From Nisaea sp. (GTDB lineage Bacteria > Pseudomonadota > Alphaproteobacteria > Thalassobaculales > Thalassobaculaceae), in NCBI RefSeq assembly GCF_017640745.1, contig NZ_JAEPQA010000022.1:1-64000 (forward strand): 64,000 bases of DNA. The letters are read 5' to 3'. The notes under the pieces are model-generated. The model searched no databases, had not been told where the DNA came from, and saw only the letters and a program-made list of their open reading frames with translations. The translations under genes and the position numbers were made by a program. Below, one piece after another: positions 37,464 to 46,840 of the stretch; the first letter of the stretch is position 1, and every line of letters starts with the position of its first letter.

Positions 37464-37874
37464 ATGAACATCGTACAACAGCTCGAAAAAGAGCAGCTTG
37501 ATAAGCTCGTTGCCGAACGTCCGGTTCCGGATTTCGGCCCGGGCGACACCGTGAAGGTCAACGTCCGCGTCGTCGAAGGCACCCGCGAGCGTGTGCAGGC
37601 CTATGAAGGCGTCTGCATCGCGCGCAAGAACGACGGCCTGAACTCCTCATTCACCGTCCGCAAGATCTCCTACGGCGAAGGCGTCGAGCGCGTGTTTCCG
37701 CTCTACTCCCCGCGCCTCGACAGCATCGAGGTGACCCGCCGCGGTAAGGTCCGCCGGGCGAAGCTCTACTACCTGCGTGGCCGTCGCGGCAAAGCGGCGC
37801 GTATCGCCGAGAAGGTGACCAACCGCAGCAAGGCGAGCGTCGCCGTTCCGGAAACCGGTTCGGCCGAAGCGTAA
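37464..37874 (+). CDS. rplS: 50S ribosomal protein L19
   Basis: A 136-residue ribosomal protein at the 30S-50S interface. It has the usual [11 protein letters not shown] start, the block [40 protein letters not shown] and the basic [10 protein letters not shown], followed by a short alphaproteobacterial tail. It ends the operon and is followed by a strong terminator. Confidence 0.97.
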   Translation: MNIVQQLEKEQLDKLVAERPVPDFGPGDTVKVNVRVVEGTRERVQAYEGVCIARKNDGLNSSFTVRKISYGEGVERVFPLYSPRLDSIEVTRRGKVRRAKLYYLRGRRGKAARIAEKVTNRSKASVAVPETGSAEA

Positions 37875-37898
37875 GCTTCAGGACATGGAATTTTTGAG

Positions 37899-37927
37899 CG
37901 GGAGCGCCTTGGCGCTCCCGTTTTCTT
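37899..37927. terminator. Terminator between convergent rplS and the TauE-like gene
   Basis: A 10-bp complementary pair CGGGAGCGCC (37899-37908) and GGCGCTCCCG (37911-37920) with a small loop, followed by TTTTCTTT. It lies 25 nt after the rplS stop and 14 nt before the stop of the opposing gene, so it may serve both. Confidence 0.88.
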
Positions 37928-37933
37928 TCGGGC

Positions 37934-38692
37934 CTATCCGAGCAGCGTGCCGGCGCCGATCACCGAGAGCAGCAGATAGGCGATGCGCCGGAAGGTTCGC
38001 TCGCTGGCGAGATGGAACAGCTTCCCGCCGCCCCAGATCCCGGCCATGTAGAACGGCGCCATGAGGGCGCCGAGCAGCATCCGCTCCGGCGTCAGCACGC
38101 CGAACCAGACATAGCTCGCAACCACGAAGACGAAGCCGATCTGGAAGAAGGCGGTGATGTTGGCGCGCACGGCCGTCGGCGCATAGGGCCCTGAAAGAAG
38201 GTAGAAGATGATCGGCGGTCCGCCGAGCCCGGTGGAGCCGTTGAGGAAGCCCGCGACGCCGCCGACGGCGATGTCGAGGCCGAGGCGGCGGGGAACGGTG
38301 TGCCGGTATCCGCTGGCGAGCAGCGCCACGAGCAGGAGCACGATCGCCGAGATCGCCTGGCGCAGCAGGTCCTGGTCGATCGAGACCAGGATCCAGGTCC
38401 CGAGCGGCAGCGCGGCGATCCCGCCGAGCGCCATCGGTGCCGCCTGTTTCCAGTCCGCCTCCCGGCGCGACATGCGCAGCAGCTGGAGCTGCGCCGGCAT
38501 TTCCATGGTGGTGAGGGTGGCGAGCGCGACCTGCGGCCCGAACAGCAGGCTGAGCAGCGGAATGGAGATCATCGCCGCGCCGAAGCCGGAGAAGCCGCGC
38601 ACCAGTCCCGCGAGACCGACCGTTCCGGCGGACAAAGCGAGGTTCCACAGGCCAAATCCTTCCAATGCGGAAGCAATCGCGTTCAGATCCAT
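37934..38692 (-). CDS. TSUP family (TauE/SafE) membrane permease
   Basis: A 252-residue inner-membrane protein of the sulfite exporter TauE/SafE family with seven to eight hydrophobic helices. The two half-repeats show the family pattern LVRGFSGFGAAMISIPLLSLLF near the N-terminus (given in parts: VRGFSGFGAAM) and FLNGSTGLGGPPIIFYLL in the middle. Members export sulfite, sulfonates or other small anions; the substrate is unknown. It is divergent from leuC and convergent with rplS. Confidence 0.88.
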   Translation of the reverse strand: MDLNAIASALEGFGLWNLALSAGTVGLAGLVRGFSGFGAAMISIPLLSLLFGPQVALATLTTMEMPAQLQLLRMSRREADWKQAAPMALGGIAALPLGTWILVSIDQDLLRQAISAIVLLLVALLASGYRHTVPRRLGLDIAVGGVAGFLNGSTGLGGPPIIFYLLSGPYAPTAVRANITAFFQIGFVFVVASYVWFGVLTPERMLLGALMAPFYMAGIWGGGKLFHLASERTFRRIAYLLLSVIGAGTLLG

Positions 38693-38893
38693 TCGGGTTT
38701 GGCCTTTATCGGTTCGTAAATTTCGGAAAACCCCGGTTTCCCCGCAAGATTCAGCTTTTTTCCGCAGGATCGACTCGTTATGCTCCGGGCCCGTCTCGGG
38801 ACGAGAGATATGTTGCGCCTCAAGAAGAAGAGCGGTTGGCCCAATCGTGGCCGATCGGAACCGGCGCTCAAGATGAGAGGAAGCATAGCAGCG

Positions 38894-40303
38894 ATGTCAA
38901 AGCCGCGTACGCTGTTCGATAAGATCTGGCAGGATCATCTGGTCGACGTTCAGGACGACGGAACCTGTCTCATTTATATCGACCGTCACCTGGTGCATGA
39001 AGTCACCAGCCCGCAGGCCTTCGAGGGACTCCGGAATGCCGGCCGCAAGGTGCGCCGCCCGGATTTCACCCTCGCGGTCGCCGATCACAACGTCCCGACG
39101 AAGGATCTCGACAAGGGCATTCTCGACGAGGATTCGCGGATCCAGGTCGCCACGCTTGAAAAGAACGTCGCCGACTTCGGCGTGCCGTATTTCGACATGA
39201 AGGACCAGCGGCGCGGCATCGTGCACATCATCGGTCCGGAACAGGGCTTCACCCTGCCGGGCACGACGATCGTCTGCGGCGACAGCCACACCTCGACCCA
39301 CGGCGCCTTCGGCGCGCTGGCCTTTGGCATCGGCACCTCCGAGGTCGAGCATGTGCTCGCGACCCAGACGCTGGTGCAGAAGCCGGCGAAGAACATGCGC
39401 ATCACGGTCAAGGGCAAGCTGCCCAAGGGCGTGAATTCCAAGGACATCGTGCTCGCCATCATCGGCAAGATCGGCACCGCAGGCGGCACCGGCCACGTGA
39501 TCGAATTCGCCGGCGAGGCGGTCCGCGGTCTCTCCATGGAAGCGCGGATGACGATCTGCAACATGTCGATCGAGGCGGGCGCCCGCGCCGGTCTGATCGC
39601 GCCGGACGAGACCACGTTCGAGTATCTGAAGGGCCGCCCGTTCGCCCCGAAGGCCGGCGCCTGGGAACAGGCGGTCGCCTACTGGAAGACGCTGCCGTCC
39701 GACGAGGGCGCGGTCTACGATACCGAGGTCGAGCTGGATGCGGCCGAGATCGTCCCGCAGGTCACCTGGGGCACCAACCCGGAAGAGGTGATCCCGATCA
39801 CCGCGAACATTCCGGATCCGGAACAGATTGCCGACCCGGTGCGCAAGGCGAAGATCGCCCGCTCGCTCGAATATATGGGTCTCACCGCCGGTACGCCGAT
39901 CAACGAGGTGAAGATCGACAAGATCTTCATCGGTTCCTGCACCAACGGCCGCCTCGAGGATCTCCGGATCGCCGCGGGCGTGCTGAAGGGCCGCAAGATC
40001 GCCGACAATGTGAACGCGATCATCGTCCCGGGCTCCGGTCTGGTGAAGGAAAAGGCGGAGGAAGAGGGTCTGGACAAGATCTTCCTCGAGGCGGGCTGCG
40101 AATGGCGCGAGCCGGGCTGCTCGATGTGCGTGGCGATGAACGCCGACCGGCTGGAGCCGGGCGAGCGCTGCGCCTCGACCTCCAACCGCAACTTCGAAGG
40201 CCGTCAGGGCCGTGGCGGACGCACCCATCTGGTGAGCCCGGCGATGGCGGCGGCGGCGGCGGTGGCCGGTCACCTGACCGACGTCCGCGACCTGCTGAAC
40301 TAA
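38894..40303 (+). CDS. leuC: 3-isopropylmalate dehydratase large subunit
   Basis: A 469-residue aconitase-family enzyme that isomerises 2- to 3-isopropylmalate in leucine synthesis together with LeuD. It starts [17 protein letters not shown] and keeps the three cluster cysteines: GSCTNGR and the pair in CSMCVAMN, plus the substrate-contact blocks [19 protein letters not shown] and [12 protein letters not shown]. It appears intact. Normally leuD follows immediately in alphaproteobacteria, but here the downstream DNA holds no gene, so the small subunit must be encoded elsewhere. ATG 38894 chosen by homology; earlier in-frame ATGs are not conserved. Confidence 0.96.
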   Translation: MSKPRTLFDKIWQDHLVDVQDDGTCLIYIDRHLVHEVTSPQAFEGLRNAGRKVRRPDFTLAVADHNVPTKDLDKGILDEDSRIQVATLEKNVADFGVPYFDMKDQRRGIVHIIGPEQGFTLPGTTIVCGDSHTSTHGAFGALAFGIGTSEVEHVLATQTLVQKPAKNMRITVKGKLPKGVNSKDIVLAIIGKIGTAGGTGHVIEFAGEAVRGLSMEARMTICNMSIEAGARAGLIAPDETTFEYLKGRPFAPKAGAWEQAVAYWKTLPSDEGAVYDTEVELDAAEIVPQVTWGTNPEEVIPITANIPDPEQIADPVRKAKIARSLEYMGLTAGTPINEVKIDKIFIGSCTNGRLEDLRIAAGVLKGRKIADNVNAIIVPGSGLVKEKAEEEGLDKIFLEAGCEWREPGCSMCVAMNADRLEPGERCASTSNRNFEGRQGRGGRTHLVSPAMAAAAAVAGHLTDVRDLLN

Positions 40304-40771
40304 GGGAGGAGAGAGACAATCGAAATGCGGAGTAGCCGGACACTCGCAAGCTCCCGGTTCTTCTAGAAAGTCTGCGTGTAGCTATCTTAGGAGGTGAGAT
40401 GCCGGGCTTTGAGCCGTCACCGTGGCCACGACTTTGTCTCCCTCTCTGCTTTGCCCCACAATCGTACGCATCGCGCTTGGGTCAGCAGGAGATTGAGTCT
40501 TCCCCGAGAATGGCCTCCAGCCGTCCGCCTTGGCTCCGGTGAAGTGGTCCTGGAAATTCGGACAGGTTACTAAGGTGTAACCCGCAGCTATGAGAGGGAT
40601 ACGAGATGGCGAAGCGCTGATCATTTACGGATCAATTCAAGGCCAAGGTCGCATCATCTGACGTCACTGCCAAGACGGCTCCTCTCAGCCGGTCGTGAGC
40701 AGCAAGCCACAGCCGCGAAGGGATCGAGCGAAGAAGAACTCCAGGTCACGGCACACTCGGCAACAACCTTG
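40304..40771. other. Gene-free breakpoint region after leuC
   Basis: A 468-nt stretch of lower GC content without a convincing gene. The first 20 bases still resemble a ribosome-binding leader (GGGAGGAGAGAGA) such as would precede leuD, but no leuD follows. The only recognisable item is a decayed IS3-type OrfA start at 40606-40698. A minus-strand open frame at 40382-40624 encodes nothing I recognise. The region marks the left edge of the signalling block. Confidence 0.6.
40606..40698 (+). mobile_element. Remnant of an IS3-type transposase OrfA
   Basis: The reading frame gives MAKR, a stop (40618-40620), then SFTDQFKAKVA and soon a second stop. MxKRxxFTxxFKAKVA is the usual N-terminus of IS3-family OrfA proteins. 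Only about 15 residues match; the rest is absent or unrecognisable, so this is a dead fragment. Confidence 0.5.
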
Positions 40772-43700
40772 TTAGACTTTAATATCACGTTCACCCGAGA
40801 TACTATCTTCGATCGCAGCCTGAAGTTCCAACCGGCCGACGGGCTTCTGTATCAGCCTGTCATGTGGCGCTATCTTCCGGGTGATCTCATCACCGCCGGG
40901 ATAACCGGACATAAAGAGGGCTTTGGCATCTGGGTCGATCTCGCGGATCAATTGGACCGTTTCGGGACCGCTCAACGGACCGGCGAGCGACACATCGCAG
41001 AGCAGCAGATCGTAAGGAACGTGGTTGCGGACCATGGAGAGGGCCTCGCTGCCGTCTTTCGCACCGACCGGTTGCATGCCGAGGCTTTTCAGAACCTCGC
41101 ACACGATTTCCCGCACGGCATCCTCGTCTTCCAGAACGAGGACCTTGAGGCTCCTCATGGCGGGTTTCTTGATTGCCCCCGATTGGAGACATGGATTGAT
41201 TGCCGATTTGGTCTTCGATACCGCCAAAAACAGCTGCACCGAGGTTCCCATGCCTGGGTCGCTGTGGATTACTGCGCTGCCGCCGGATTGTTTCAGGAAA
41301 CCATAGACCATCGAAAGCCCGAGACCTGACCCTCGTCCGTTGGGCTTTGTCGTGAAGAAAGGTTCGAAGACGCGGGAAAGGATCGCGGAATCCATGCCAC
41401 ATCCAACATCCTTGACCCCGATAACGATATAGCCGCCAGGATTCAGATCTAAAGACCGTGATGCCGCAAATTTCTGGTCAATCACCATCAGCTGGGTAGT
41501 GATGGTCAGAACACCTCCATCTGACATCGCGTCCCGCCCATTGATGGCCAGATTGATGATGGCGTTTTCAAGCTGGCTTTTGTCGACGAGAACCGGTGTC
41601 GGGCCGGTGCAAAGCTCCTGCTTGATCTTGACGCCGCTACCGAGCGTGCGCTGAAGGAGCGGGCACAGTTCCTCGACAAGGTTATTGATATCTATCTCTT
41701 CAGGTTTCAGCGGCGCCCGGCGACCAAATGCAAGGAGCTGAGATGTCAGGTCTGCTCCCCTGGCAGTGGCCTTGACGGCTGTCGACAGGAGACTCTTGTT
41801 TACCGGGTCCGCGATGGTTTCTTCCATGAGCTCCAGATTGCCGAGGATAATCGCGAGAATGTTGTTGAAATCATGGGCGATCCCTGCAGTCAGCTGGCCG
41901 ATCGCCTCCATCTTCCGGGATTGGTGTAGAGCCTCTTCGGTGCCACGGATCTCGGTGATGTCGGAGGTGATGCCGAGCATGCGCGTCGGCTTTCCGGAAG
42001 CCCCGAATTCCATGCTGCCCTGTGAGAGGATCCAGCGATAGCTGCCATCCCGGTGCCTGAGCCGATACTCGGCCCGGTAAGGCGGGAACGGATGCGTAAC
42101 GGAGCGCTGGAAGGCGGCACTCACCGCCGCGAAGTCGTCCGGATGGACCTGCTCCCGCCAAGCCAGACGGGAGGTGGGGAACTCCGTGCCTTCGTAGCCG
42201 ATCTGTTTCCGCCAGATATCGGAATAGATGGTGGTGTTGCTGTCCGGATCATATTCCCAGAGGCCGAGATTCGAAGATTCGACGGCCAGCCGGAGGCGCT
42301 GGTGGTTCTTGTCCCGCTCGCGCTCCGCTGCATTGCGTGCGAGACGGTCGTTGATCCCGGAGATGATCAGCCCGACGGTCTGGGTGAAATTGCCGAGCCG
42401 CTCGGCAAGCTCCGCGTTGTAGCCTCCGGCCCGATTGCCGAGGCCGAACATGCCGATCATCTTCCCGCCCACACGGATCGGCAGCCCGAGGAAGGCATTC
42501 AGCGGCGGGTGGCCCTCGGGCAGGCCGCCGGATCTGGGGTGCGCGGCCGGAGCGTTGGAAATCAGGGTCTCGCCCGTCGCGATGACATGTCCGAAAAGCG
42601 TGTCCAGATTCCGGTAGACGATCGGGTCAGTGATGATCTCTCCGGGCGTGTAAGATGTTCCGCTGGCCCAGCTGAGGTCGGAGATTGCATTGCAGCGCAG
42701 GTAGGGCTTACAGTCCTCGTCACGGTAGAGATCGCCGACGAAGCCGAACTCGCTTTCGGTGAGCGCGAGCACCGCGCGTAGGATCCGCTCATATAGGACT
42801 TTCGACTCCTCGCCGGCCATGTAGGCGGTCGAGATATCGCGAATGGCCGAGAGCTGCGCTTCCGTGTCCCGTTTCCGGCGCTCTTGGGCGCGCAGCGCGG
42901 TCACATCCTCCACGGTCCTGACGAACCCGCCTTCCGGCAATGGGAAGCTCTTGACGCGCAGCACGGTGCCGTTCGGCCGGGTGCGCTCATACTCGGTCAG
43001 GGTGCCGCGATCGAGCTGGGCCATGAGGCTCGACTCGTCGCCGACGATGTTGTCCTCGACATAGTCTCCCCGACTCTTGTTGAAGGCAAGGAAGTCGAAG
43101 TGGCTTGATCCCAGGGGAAAGCGCTCCTTTGGAAGCTCCAGCATCTCGTAGAAGCGGTCGTTTGTGGCGGTGACCCTGAAATTCCGGTCCAGCACGAAAA
43201 TCGCGTCCGGAAAGTTCTCGAATGCGCCCTTGAGGATGGCAAGCTGTTCGCTCGCCTCGGCTCTGGCCTGCTCGGTCTGCTGCTTGTCCCGGCGCAGATC
43301 ATAGAATTCCTGGAGAAGCCATCCCAACAGGCCGGTCGAGATAGTGTTGAAACCGAACATGATGGGGCCGATCTGCAACGTGATCGCGCTGCCGAGCATG
43401 GCCCAGAAGAGGAGCAGGGTCGCCCCGTTGACCGCGACGCCCAACAGAAGGTAACCGAGAAACGACCGGCCCTTGTTCTTCTTCGATATCAAATAGTAGA
43501 AAAGCGTTCCGCCGCCGATCGCGAACCAGATTGCGATCGTGCCGGTGACCGCTCCGCCGCCGCCGATATAGAGCCGGGTTGCCGATCCCATGAGGCCGGC
43601 CGCGATGCCGCCTGCGGGGCCGCCAAAGACGGGGGCGAGCGCGAGAATGGCAGAGCGCGCGTCAAAGATGATCCCGTTCCCGAGATGGAAGGGCACGAGC

Positions 43701-43855
43701 ATCACCAGGCACGCCGTTGCACCGAACAGAATGCCCGAAAAGACACCCTTGAACCTTCCGAGTTTGTCGGAATTGGTCTCCACGACGGCCTGGAGTATGA
43801 CCAGGATCACCAAGACCGAAAGGTCGCCGAGGAGGGAGTCGACCATGGGCATCAT
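40772..43855 (-). CDS. Membrane hybrid histidine kinase (5TM-LYT, PAS, GAF, PAS, kinase, receiver)
   Basis: A 1027-residue sensor. Residues 1-185 form a LytS-like membrane module (5TM-5TMR type, with PVFGGPAGGIAAGLMGSATR). Then come a PAS domain (about 205-320), a GAF domain (335-505), a PAS_3 domain (520-640, with HPDDFAAV and the DGSYRWIL strand), the HisKA helix with phospho-acceptor H661 in GIAHDFNNILA, the ATPase domain (N-box NLAINGRDAM, DVGCGMD, GRGSGLGLSMVYG) and a C-terminal receiver (905-1022) with D954. All phosphotransfer residues are intact. The membrane module type is known from sensors of cell-wall or small-molecule signals; the ligand is unknown. It lies 87 nt downstream of the next kinase on the same strand. 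Confidence 0.92.
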   Translation of the reverse strand: MMPMVDSLLGDLSVLVILVILQAVVETNSDKLGRFKGVFSGILFGATACLVMLVPFHLGNGIIFDARSAILALAPVFGGPAGGIAAGLMGSATRLYIGGGGAVTGTIAIWFAIGGGTLFYYLISKKNKGRSFLGYLLLGVAVNGATLLLFWAMLGSAITLQIGPIMFGFNTISTGLLGWLLQEFYDLRRDKQQTEQARAEASEQLAILKGAFENFPDAIFVLDRNFRVTATNDRFYEMLELPKERFPLGSSHFDFLAFNKSRGDYVEDNIVGDESSLMAQLDRGTLTEYERTRPNGTVLRVKSFPLPEGGFVRTVEDVTALRAQERRKRDTEAQLSAIRDISTAYMAGEESKVLYERILRAVLALTESEFGFVGDLYRDEDCKPYLRCNAISDLSWASGTSYTPGEIITDPIVYRNLDTLFGHVIATGETLISNAPAAHPRSGGLPEGHPPLNAFLGLPIRVGGKMIGMFGLGNRAGGYNAELAERLGNFTQTVGLIISGINDRLARNAAERERDKNHQRLRLAVESSNLGLWEYDPDSNTTIYSDIWRKQIGYEGTEFPTSRLAWREQVHPDDFAAVSAAFQRSVTHPFPPYRAEYRLRHRDGSYRWILSQGSMEFGASGKPTRMLGITSDITEIRGTEEALHQSRKMEAIGQLTAGIAHDFNNILAIILGNLELMEETIADPVNKSLLSTAVKATARGADLTSQLLAFGRRAPLKPEEIDINNLVEELCPLLQRTLGSGVKIKQELCTGPTPVLVDKSQLENAIINLAINGRDAMSDGGVLTITTQLMVIDQKFAASRSLDLNPGGYIVIGVKDVGCGMDSAILSRVFEPFFTTKPNGRGSGLGLSMVYGFLKQSGGSAVIHSDPGMGTSVQLFLAVSKTKSAINPCLQSGAIKKPAMRSLKVLVLEDEDAVREIVCEVLKSLGMQPVGAKDGSEALSMVRNHVPYDLLLCDVSLAGPLSGPETVQLIREIDPDAKALFMSGYPGGDEITRKIAPHDRLIQKPVGRLELQAAIEDSISGERDIKV

Positions 43856-43942
43856 TCTAGATGTCTCCGTTCCAAGTATAGCCTTGGAAAATATGAGAGA
43901 AGGACGGCGTACTGCCGGTTCGCCGGCGCACAGTCGGCGCGC

Positions 43943-45532
43943 TTATCGCTGCGTCCGGGGCCGGTCGTCCTGCTCGATTACTTTCATCAGGTCGTCCTTT
44001 CGGAAAGGCTTCCAGAGGATGCGGTCGAAACTCGAGGCCTGCCAGTTCCTGACCGACCGTCCGCGGATCGAGCCGGTGACGGCGATGATCTTCATGTCCG
44101 GATGAGACCGGCGGGCATATTCGGCGAGCTGGAACCCGTCGATCTCGCCGCTCATCTGAATGTCGGTGATCAGGAGGTCGTAGGATTTGCTGTCGGGGCC
44201 AAGTTCACTCATTGCCTGCCGCGCATCGCTCAGAACCGTTGTCTGATAGCCGGCCTTCGAGAGCACGCTCCCGGCGAAATTGCCGATGTCGGTTTCGTCG
44301 TCGACGATCAGGGCGCGCGCACCGGTCGCCAGAGGCAAGGAATCCCGCTTTTGCATTTCCCTGGGCTGAGGCCGGGGATTTGCTCTCGGTAGGAACAGTG
44401 CGATGGTCGTTCCCTTCATCACGGTCGACTCCACCGCGACGTAGCCTTGAGAACGGGTGACGAAGCCGAAGACGTTGGAAAGTCCGAGACCTGCTGCCTT
44501 CCTGTTCTGCTTTGTCGTGAAGAAAGGCTCGAAGATGCTTTCCCGTATATGGTCCGGAATGCCTGTTCCTCGGTCGTGAATGCTGATCTGGACATAGTCT
44601 CCAGCCGGAATCATCGCCTGTTCGGCCGAAATCGGAGTTTTCACCGTGGTGTTCTCCGCTTCGAGGAGAATCCGGCCGCCGGCCGGCATGGCTTCGATCG
44701 CGTTGTTGGCGAGCGAGACCAGGGCGCTCTCGAACTCCTCCCTGTTGACCTTGCAGGGCCAAAGGTTGTCCGGGAGTTCGATCGTCAGTTCGACCCGGGT
44801 CGCGTTGTTGCGCGGCAGCTGGGCGTCGAGATGGTCGACGATTTCGCTGACCTGGACGAAATCCTCGGAGGCGGACACCGGGCGGGAAAAGGACAGCAGC
44901 CGTTGCGTCAGGCTGGCGGCCCGGCTCGCCGTTCGCTCGATCACTTCCAGGGACTCGCGTGCCGGACGCGAGGTGAATTCCTCGGAGAGCAGGTCGAGAT
45001 GGCCCATCATGATGCCGAGCAGGTTGTTGTATTCATGGGCGAGGCCGGTAGTGAGCTGGCCGAGGGAGTCCATCTTCTGCCGCTGCCGGAGCAGGCGCTC
45101 GGCGTTCACGCGCTCCGTGATGTCACGGAATATCCCGACATAGCGCCGGCTGGAGCCGGCGCCCAGCGGAGCGACGTTCACTTCGACCGGGAAAACCTCG
45201 CCGGATCGGCGCAATCCCTTGAGCGTGCGGTTGTGGTTGACGATCCGCGGCGTTTCGATCGACGAGCCGTGGACCATTCTGTCATGGTATTGCCTGTGTT
45301 CGGGGGGAAGCAGGATCGAGAAATTTTCCCCGATCAGATCCTCAGGCGCGAAGCCGAAGACCTCGCAGCCAGCGCGGTTGACGGCAAGGATACGGCTGTC
45401 GGTATCAAGTATGATCACGCCTTCCGTGGTGATCTCGAAAATGGCCCTGTAGTCCTCGTCCGCTAAGATCGGATCGTGCGGCCATGGCGCGAGCGCGGAA
45501 GATTTTGTCGTGTCATGCGGATGTGCAGTCAT
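43943..45532 (-). CDS. Cytoplasmic PAS hybrid histidine kinase with receiver
   Basis: A 529-residue protein without membrane segments: a PAS domain (about 25-145, EGVIILDTDSRILAVN), HisKA with H166 in GLAHEYNNLLG, an ATPase domain (N-box SLANNAIEAMPAGG, DRGTGIPD, AGLGLSNVFG) and a C-terminal receiver (about 405-520; acidic pocket VDDET and acceptor Asp in LLITDIQMSGEIDG). The start at 45532 lies 4 nt after the stop of the REC-EAL gene, so the two form an operon. It looks active in autokinase and phosphorelay. Confidence 0.92.
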   Translation of the reverse strand: MTAHPHDTTKSSALAPWPHDPILADEDYRAIFEITTEGVIILDTDSRILAVNRAGCEVFGFAPEDLIGENFSILLPPEHRQYHDRMVHGSSIETPRIVNHNRTLKGLRRSGEVFPVEVNVAPLGAGSSRRYVGIFRDITERVNAERLLRQRQKMDSLGQLTTGLAHEYNNLLGIMMGHLDLLSEEFTSRPARESLEVIERTASRAASLTQRLLSFSRPVSASEDFVQVSEIVDHLDAQLPRNNATRVELTIELPDNLWPCKVNREEFESALVSLANNAIEAMPAGGRILLEAENTTVKTPISAEQAMIPAGDYVQISIHDRGTGIPDHIRESIFEPFFTTKQNRKAAGLGLSNVFGFVTRSQGYVAVESTVMKGTTIALFLPRANPRPQPREMQKRDSLPLATGARALIVDDETDIGNFAGSVLSKAGYQTTVLSDARQAMSELGPDSKSYDLLITDIQMSGEIDGFQLAEYARRSHPDMKIIAVTGSIRGRSVRNWQASSFDRILWKPFRKDDLMKVIEQDDRPRTQR

Positions 45533-45536
45533 CTGA

Positions 45537-46772
45537 TCATCCCGCTGCCAGACTGGCCAGGGGAGGTTCGTTCGTAGCCTCCTGGTGATTGCCGCTCGGC
45601 GCGGACCAGTCCTCCCACCAGTCGAGAATATTCGCTCCGTCCATGGGTTTCGCGATCCAGTATCCTTGGGCCGTATCGCAGCCAAGGTCGGCAAGTGCCT
45701 GCCAGGTTGCCTCGTCTTCGACCCCCTCTGCGACCGCGGTCATGCCGATCTCGTGCGCAAGCTTGATTGATGCGCTGACGACGGAGCGCAAATTGGAATC
45801 GAGCGCCATAGAGCCGACGAACGCCCGGTCGACCTTGAGTTCGGTGAAGGGCGCCTCGACAAGCTGGAGCATGGAGGAGTAACCGGTCCCGAAATCGTCG
45901 ATCGAGAGGACGAACCCCTTGATCCGCAGCCGGGTCAGGATGTCGAGGGACGTGCGAAGATCATGCGCGACACTGGTTTCCGTAATCTCGATCGTGATTT
46001 GATGTGCGCGGAGGCCATACTCCGCGACCTGGCGCTCAAGTTTTTCCGGGAGTTCAAGATCCTGCAGCGTTCTTGCCGATACGTTTACGGACATCTCCGG
46101 GAAATGGCCGAGATCGGCCCAACGCCGGCATTGGGAGAGCGCTTCGTCGAAGACATACTCGGTGATCCTGTCTATCAGGCCGAATTCCTCGGCGAGGGGA
46201 ATGAAATAGTCCGGCGAGATCGGCCCGTGGAGGGAATGTTGCCAGCGCAGCAGGGCCTCCACGCCGCACCAGGAACGGTCGTGGAGCCTGACCTGGGGTT
46301 GGAAAACAAGCCGGAATTCCTTCTCGGCAATCGCCTGTTCCAAGGCCGCGACATCAAGACTGCCGCGGGTCTTATGCGCGTATCTGGGTGTCGCCACGGC
46401 GTGGTTCGTCAGCGCTTCCTGAAGCTCCGATTTACGGAACGGCTTGCCGAGAGCGGCGATGACGTTGAGTCCGCTTTCGGCGGCCAGTTTTTCCGCCGAG
46501 GTCAGGATGGAGCGGTCCACGCCGCTCATCAGGATCAATTTGGCGCGCGACTTGTTCTCGGCAAGAAAGCGGATGATCTCGATACCGTCCATTTCCGGCA
46601 TGAAGAGATCGAGCACGATGATGTCGACGCCGGAGGTATATTCCCGCGCGAAATCGCTTGCTGTTTCGGCCGCGGCAGCATCGAAACCGATACGCCGGGC
46701 GACGTTGGCGACAAAATCCGCCATTTCCCGTTCGTCATCGACGACGAGGAGCCGCTTTTTCTGAGTGGACAT
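45537..46772 (-). CDS. Response regulator with EAL domain (c-di-GMP phosphodiesterase)
   Basis: A 411-residue REC-EAL protein. The receiver (6-125) has the DDE pocket at residues 12-14, phospho-acceptor D55 and K110. The EAL domain (140-390) keeps the metal and catalytic residues: E172 in GVEALLRW, the Asn in MSVNVSA, the Glu in IEITE, the DDFGTGYSS loop, LKVDRAF and AEGVED. It should hydrolyse c-di-GMP to pGpG under control of phosphorylation, probably by the kinase encoded next to it. Residues upstream of the ATG at 46772 are not conserved in style. Confidence 0.93.
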   Translation of the reverse strand: MSTQKKRLLVVDDEREMADFVANVARRIGFDAAAAETASDFAREYTSGVDIIVLDLFMPEMDGIEIIRFLAENKSRAKLILMSGVDRSILTSAEKLAAESGLNVIAALGKPFRKSELQEALTNHAVATPRYAHKTRGSLDVAALEQAIAEKEFRLVFQPQVRLHDRSWCGVEALLRWQHSLHGPISPDYFIPLAEEFGLIDRITEYVFDEALSQCRRWADLGHFPEMSVNVSARTLQDLELPEKLERQVAEYGLRAHQITIEITETSVAHDLRTSLDILTRLRIKGFVLSIDDFGTGYSSMLQLVEAPFTELKVDRAFVGSMALDSNLRSVVSASIKLAHEIGMTAVAEGVEDEATWQALADLGCDTAQGYWIAKPMDGANILDWWEDWSAPSGNHQEATNEPPLASLAAG

Positions 46773-46840
46773 GATCTTCCTGAGTTTCAGTATCGGCCGC
46801 GCGCCCGCTTGCTCAGCGGACCCGCGGTTTGGCAATCTGG

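Noticed and set aside
40382-40624. 80-residue minus-strand open frame after leuC
   Set aside because: No recognisable motif, no convincing ribosome-binding site, and it lies in DNA that looks like breakpoint debris.
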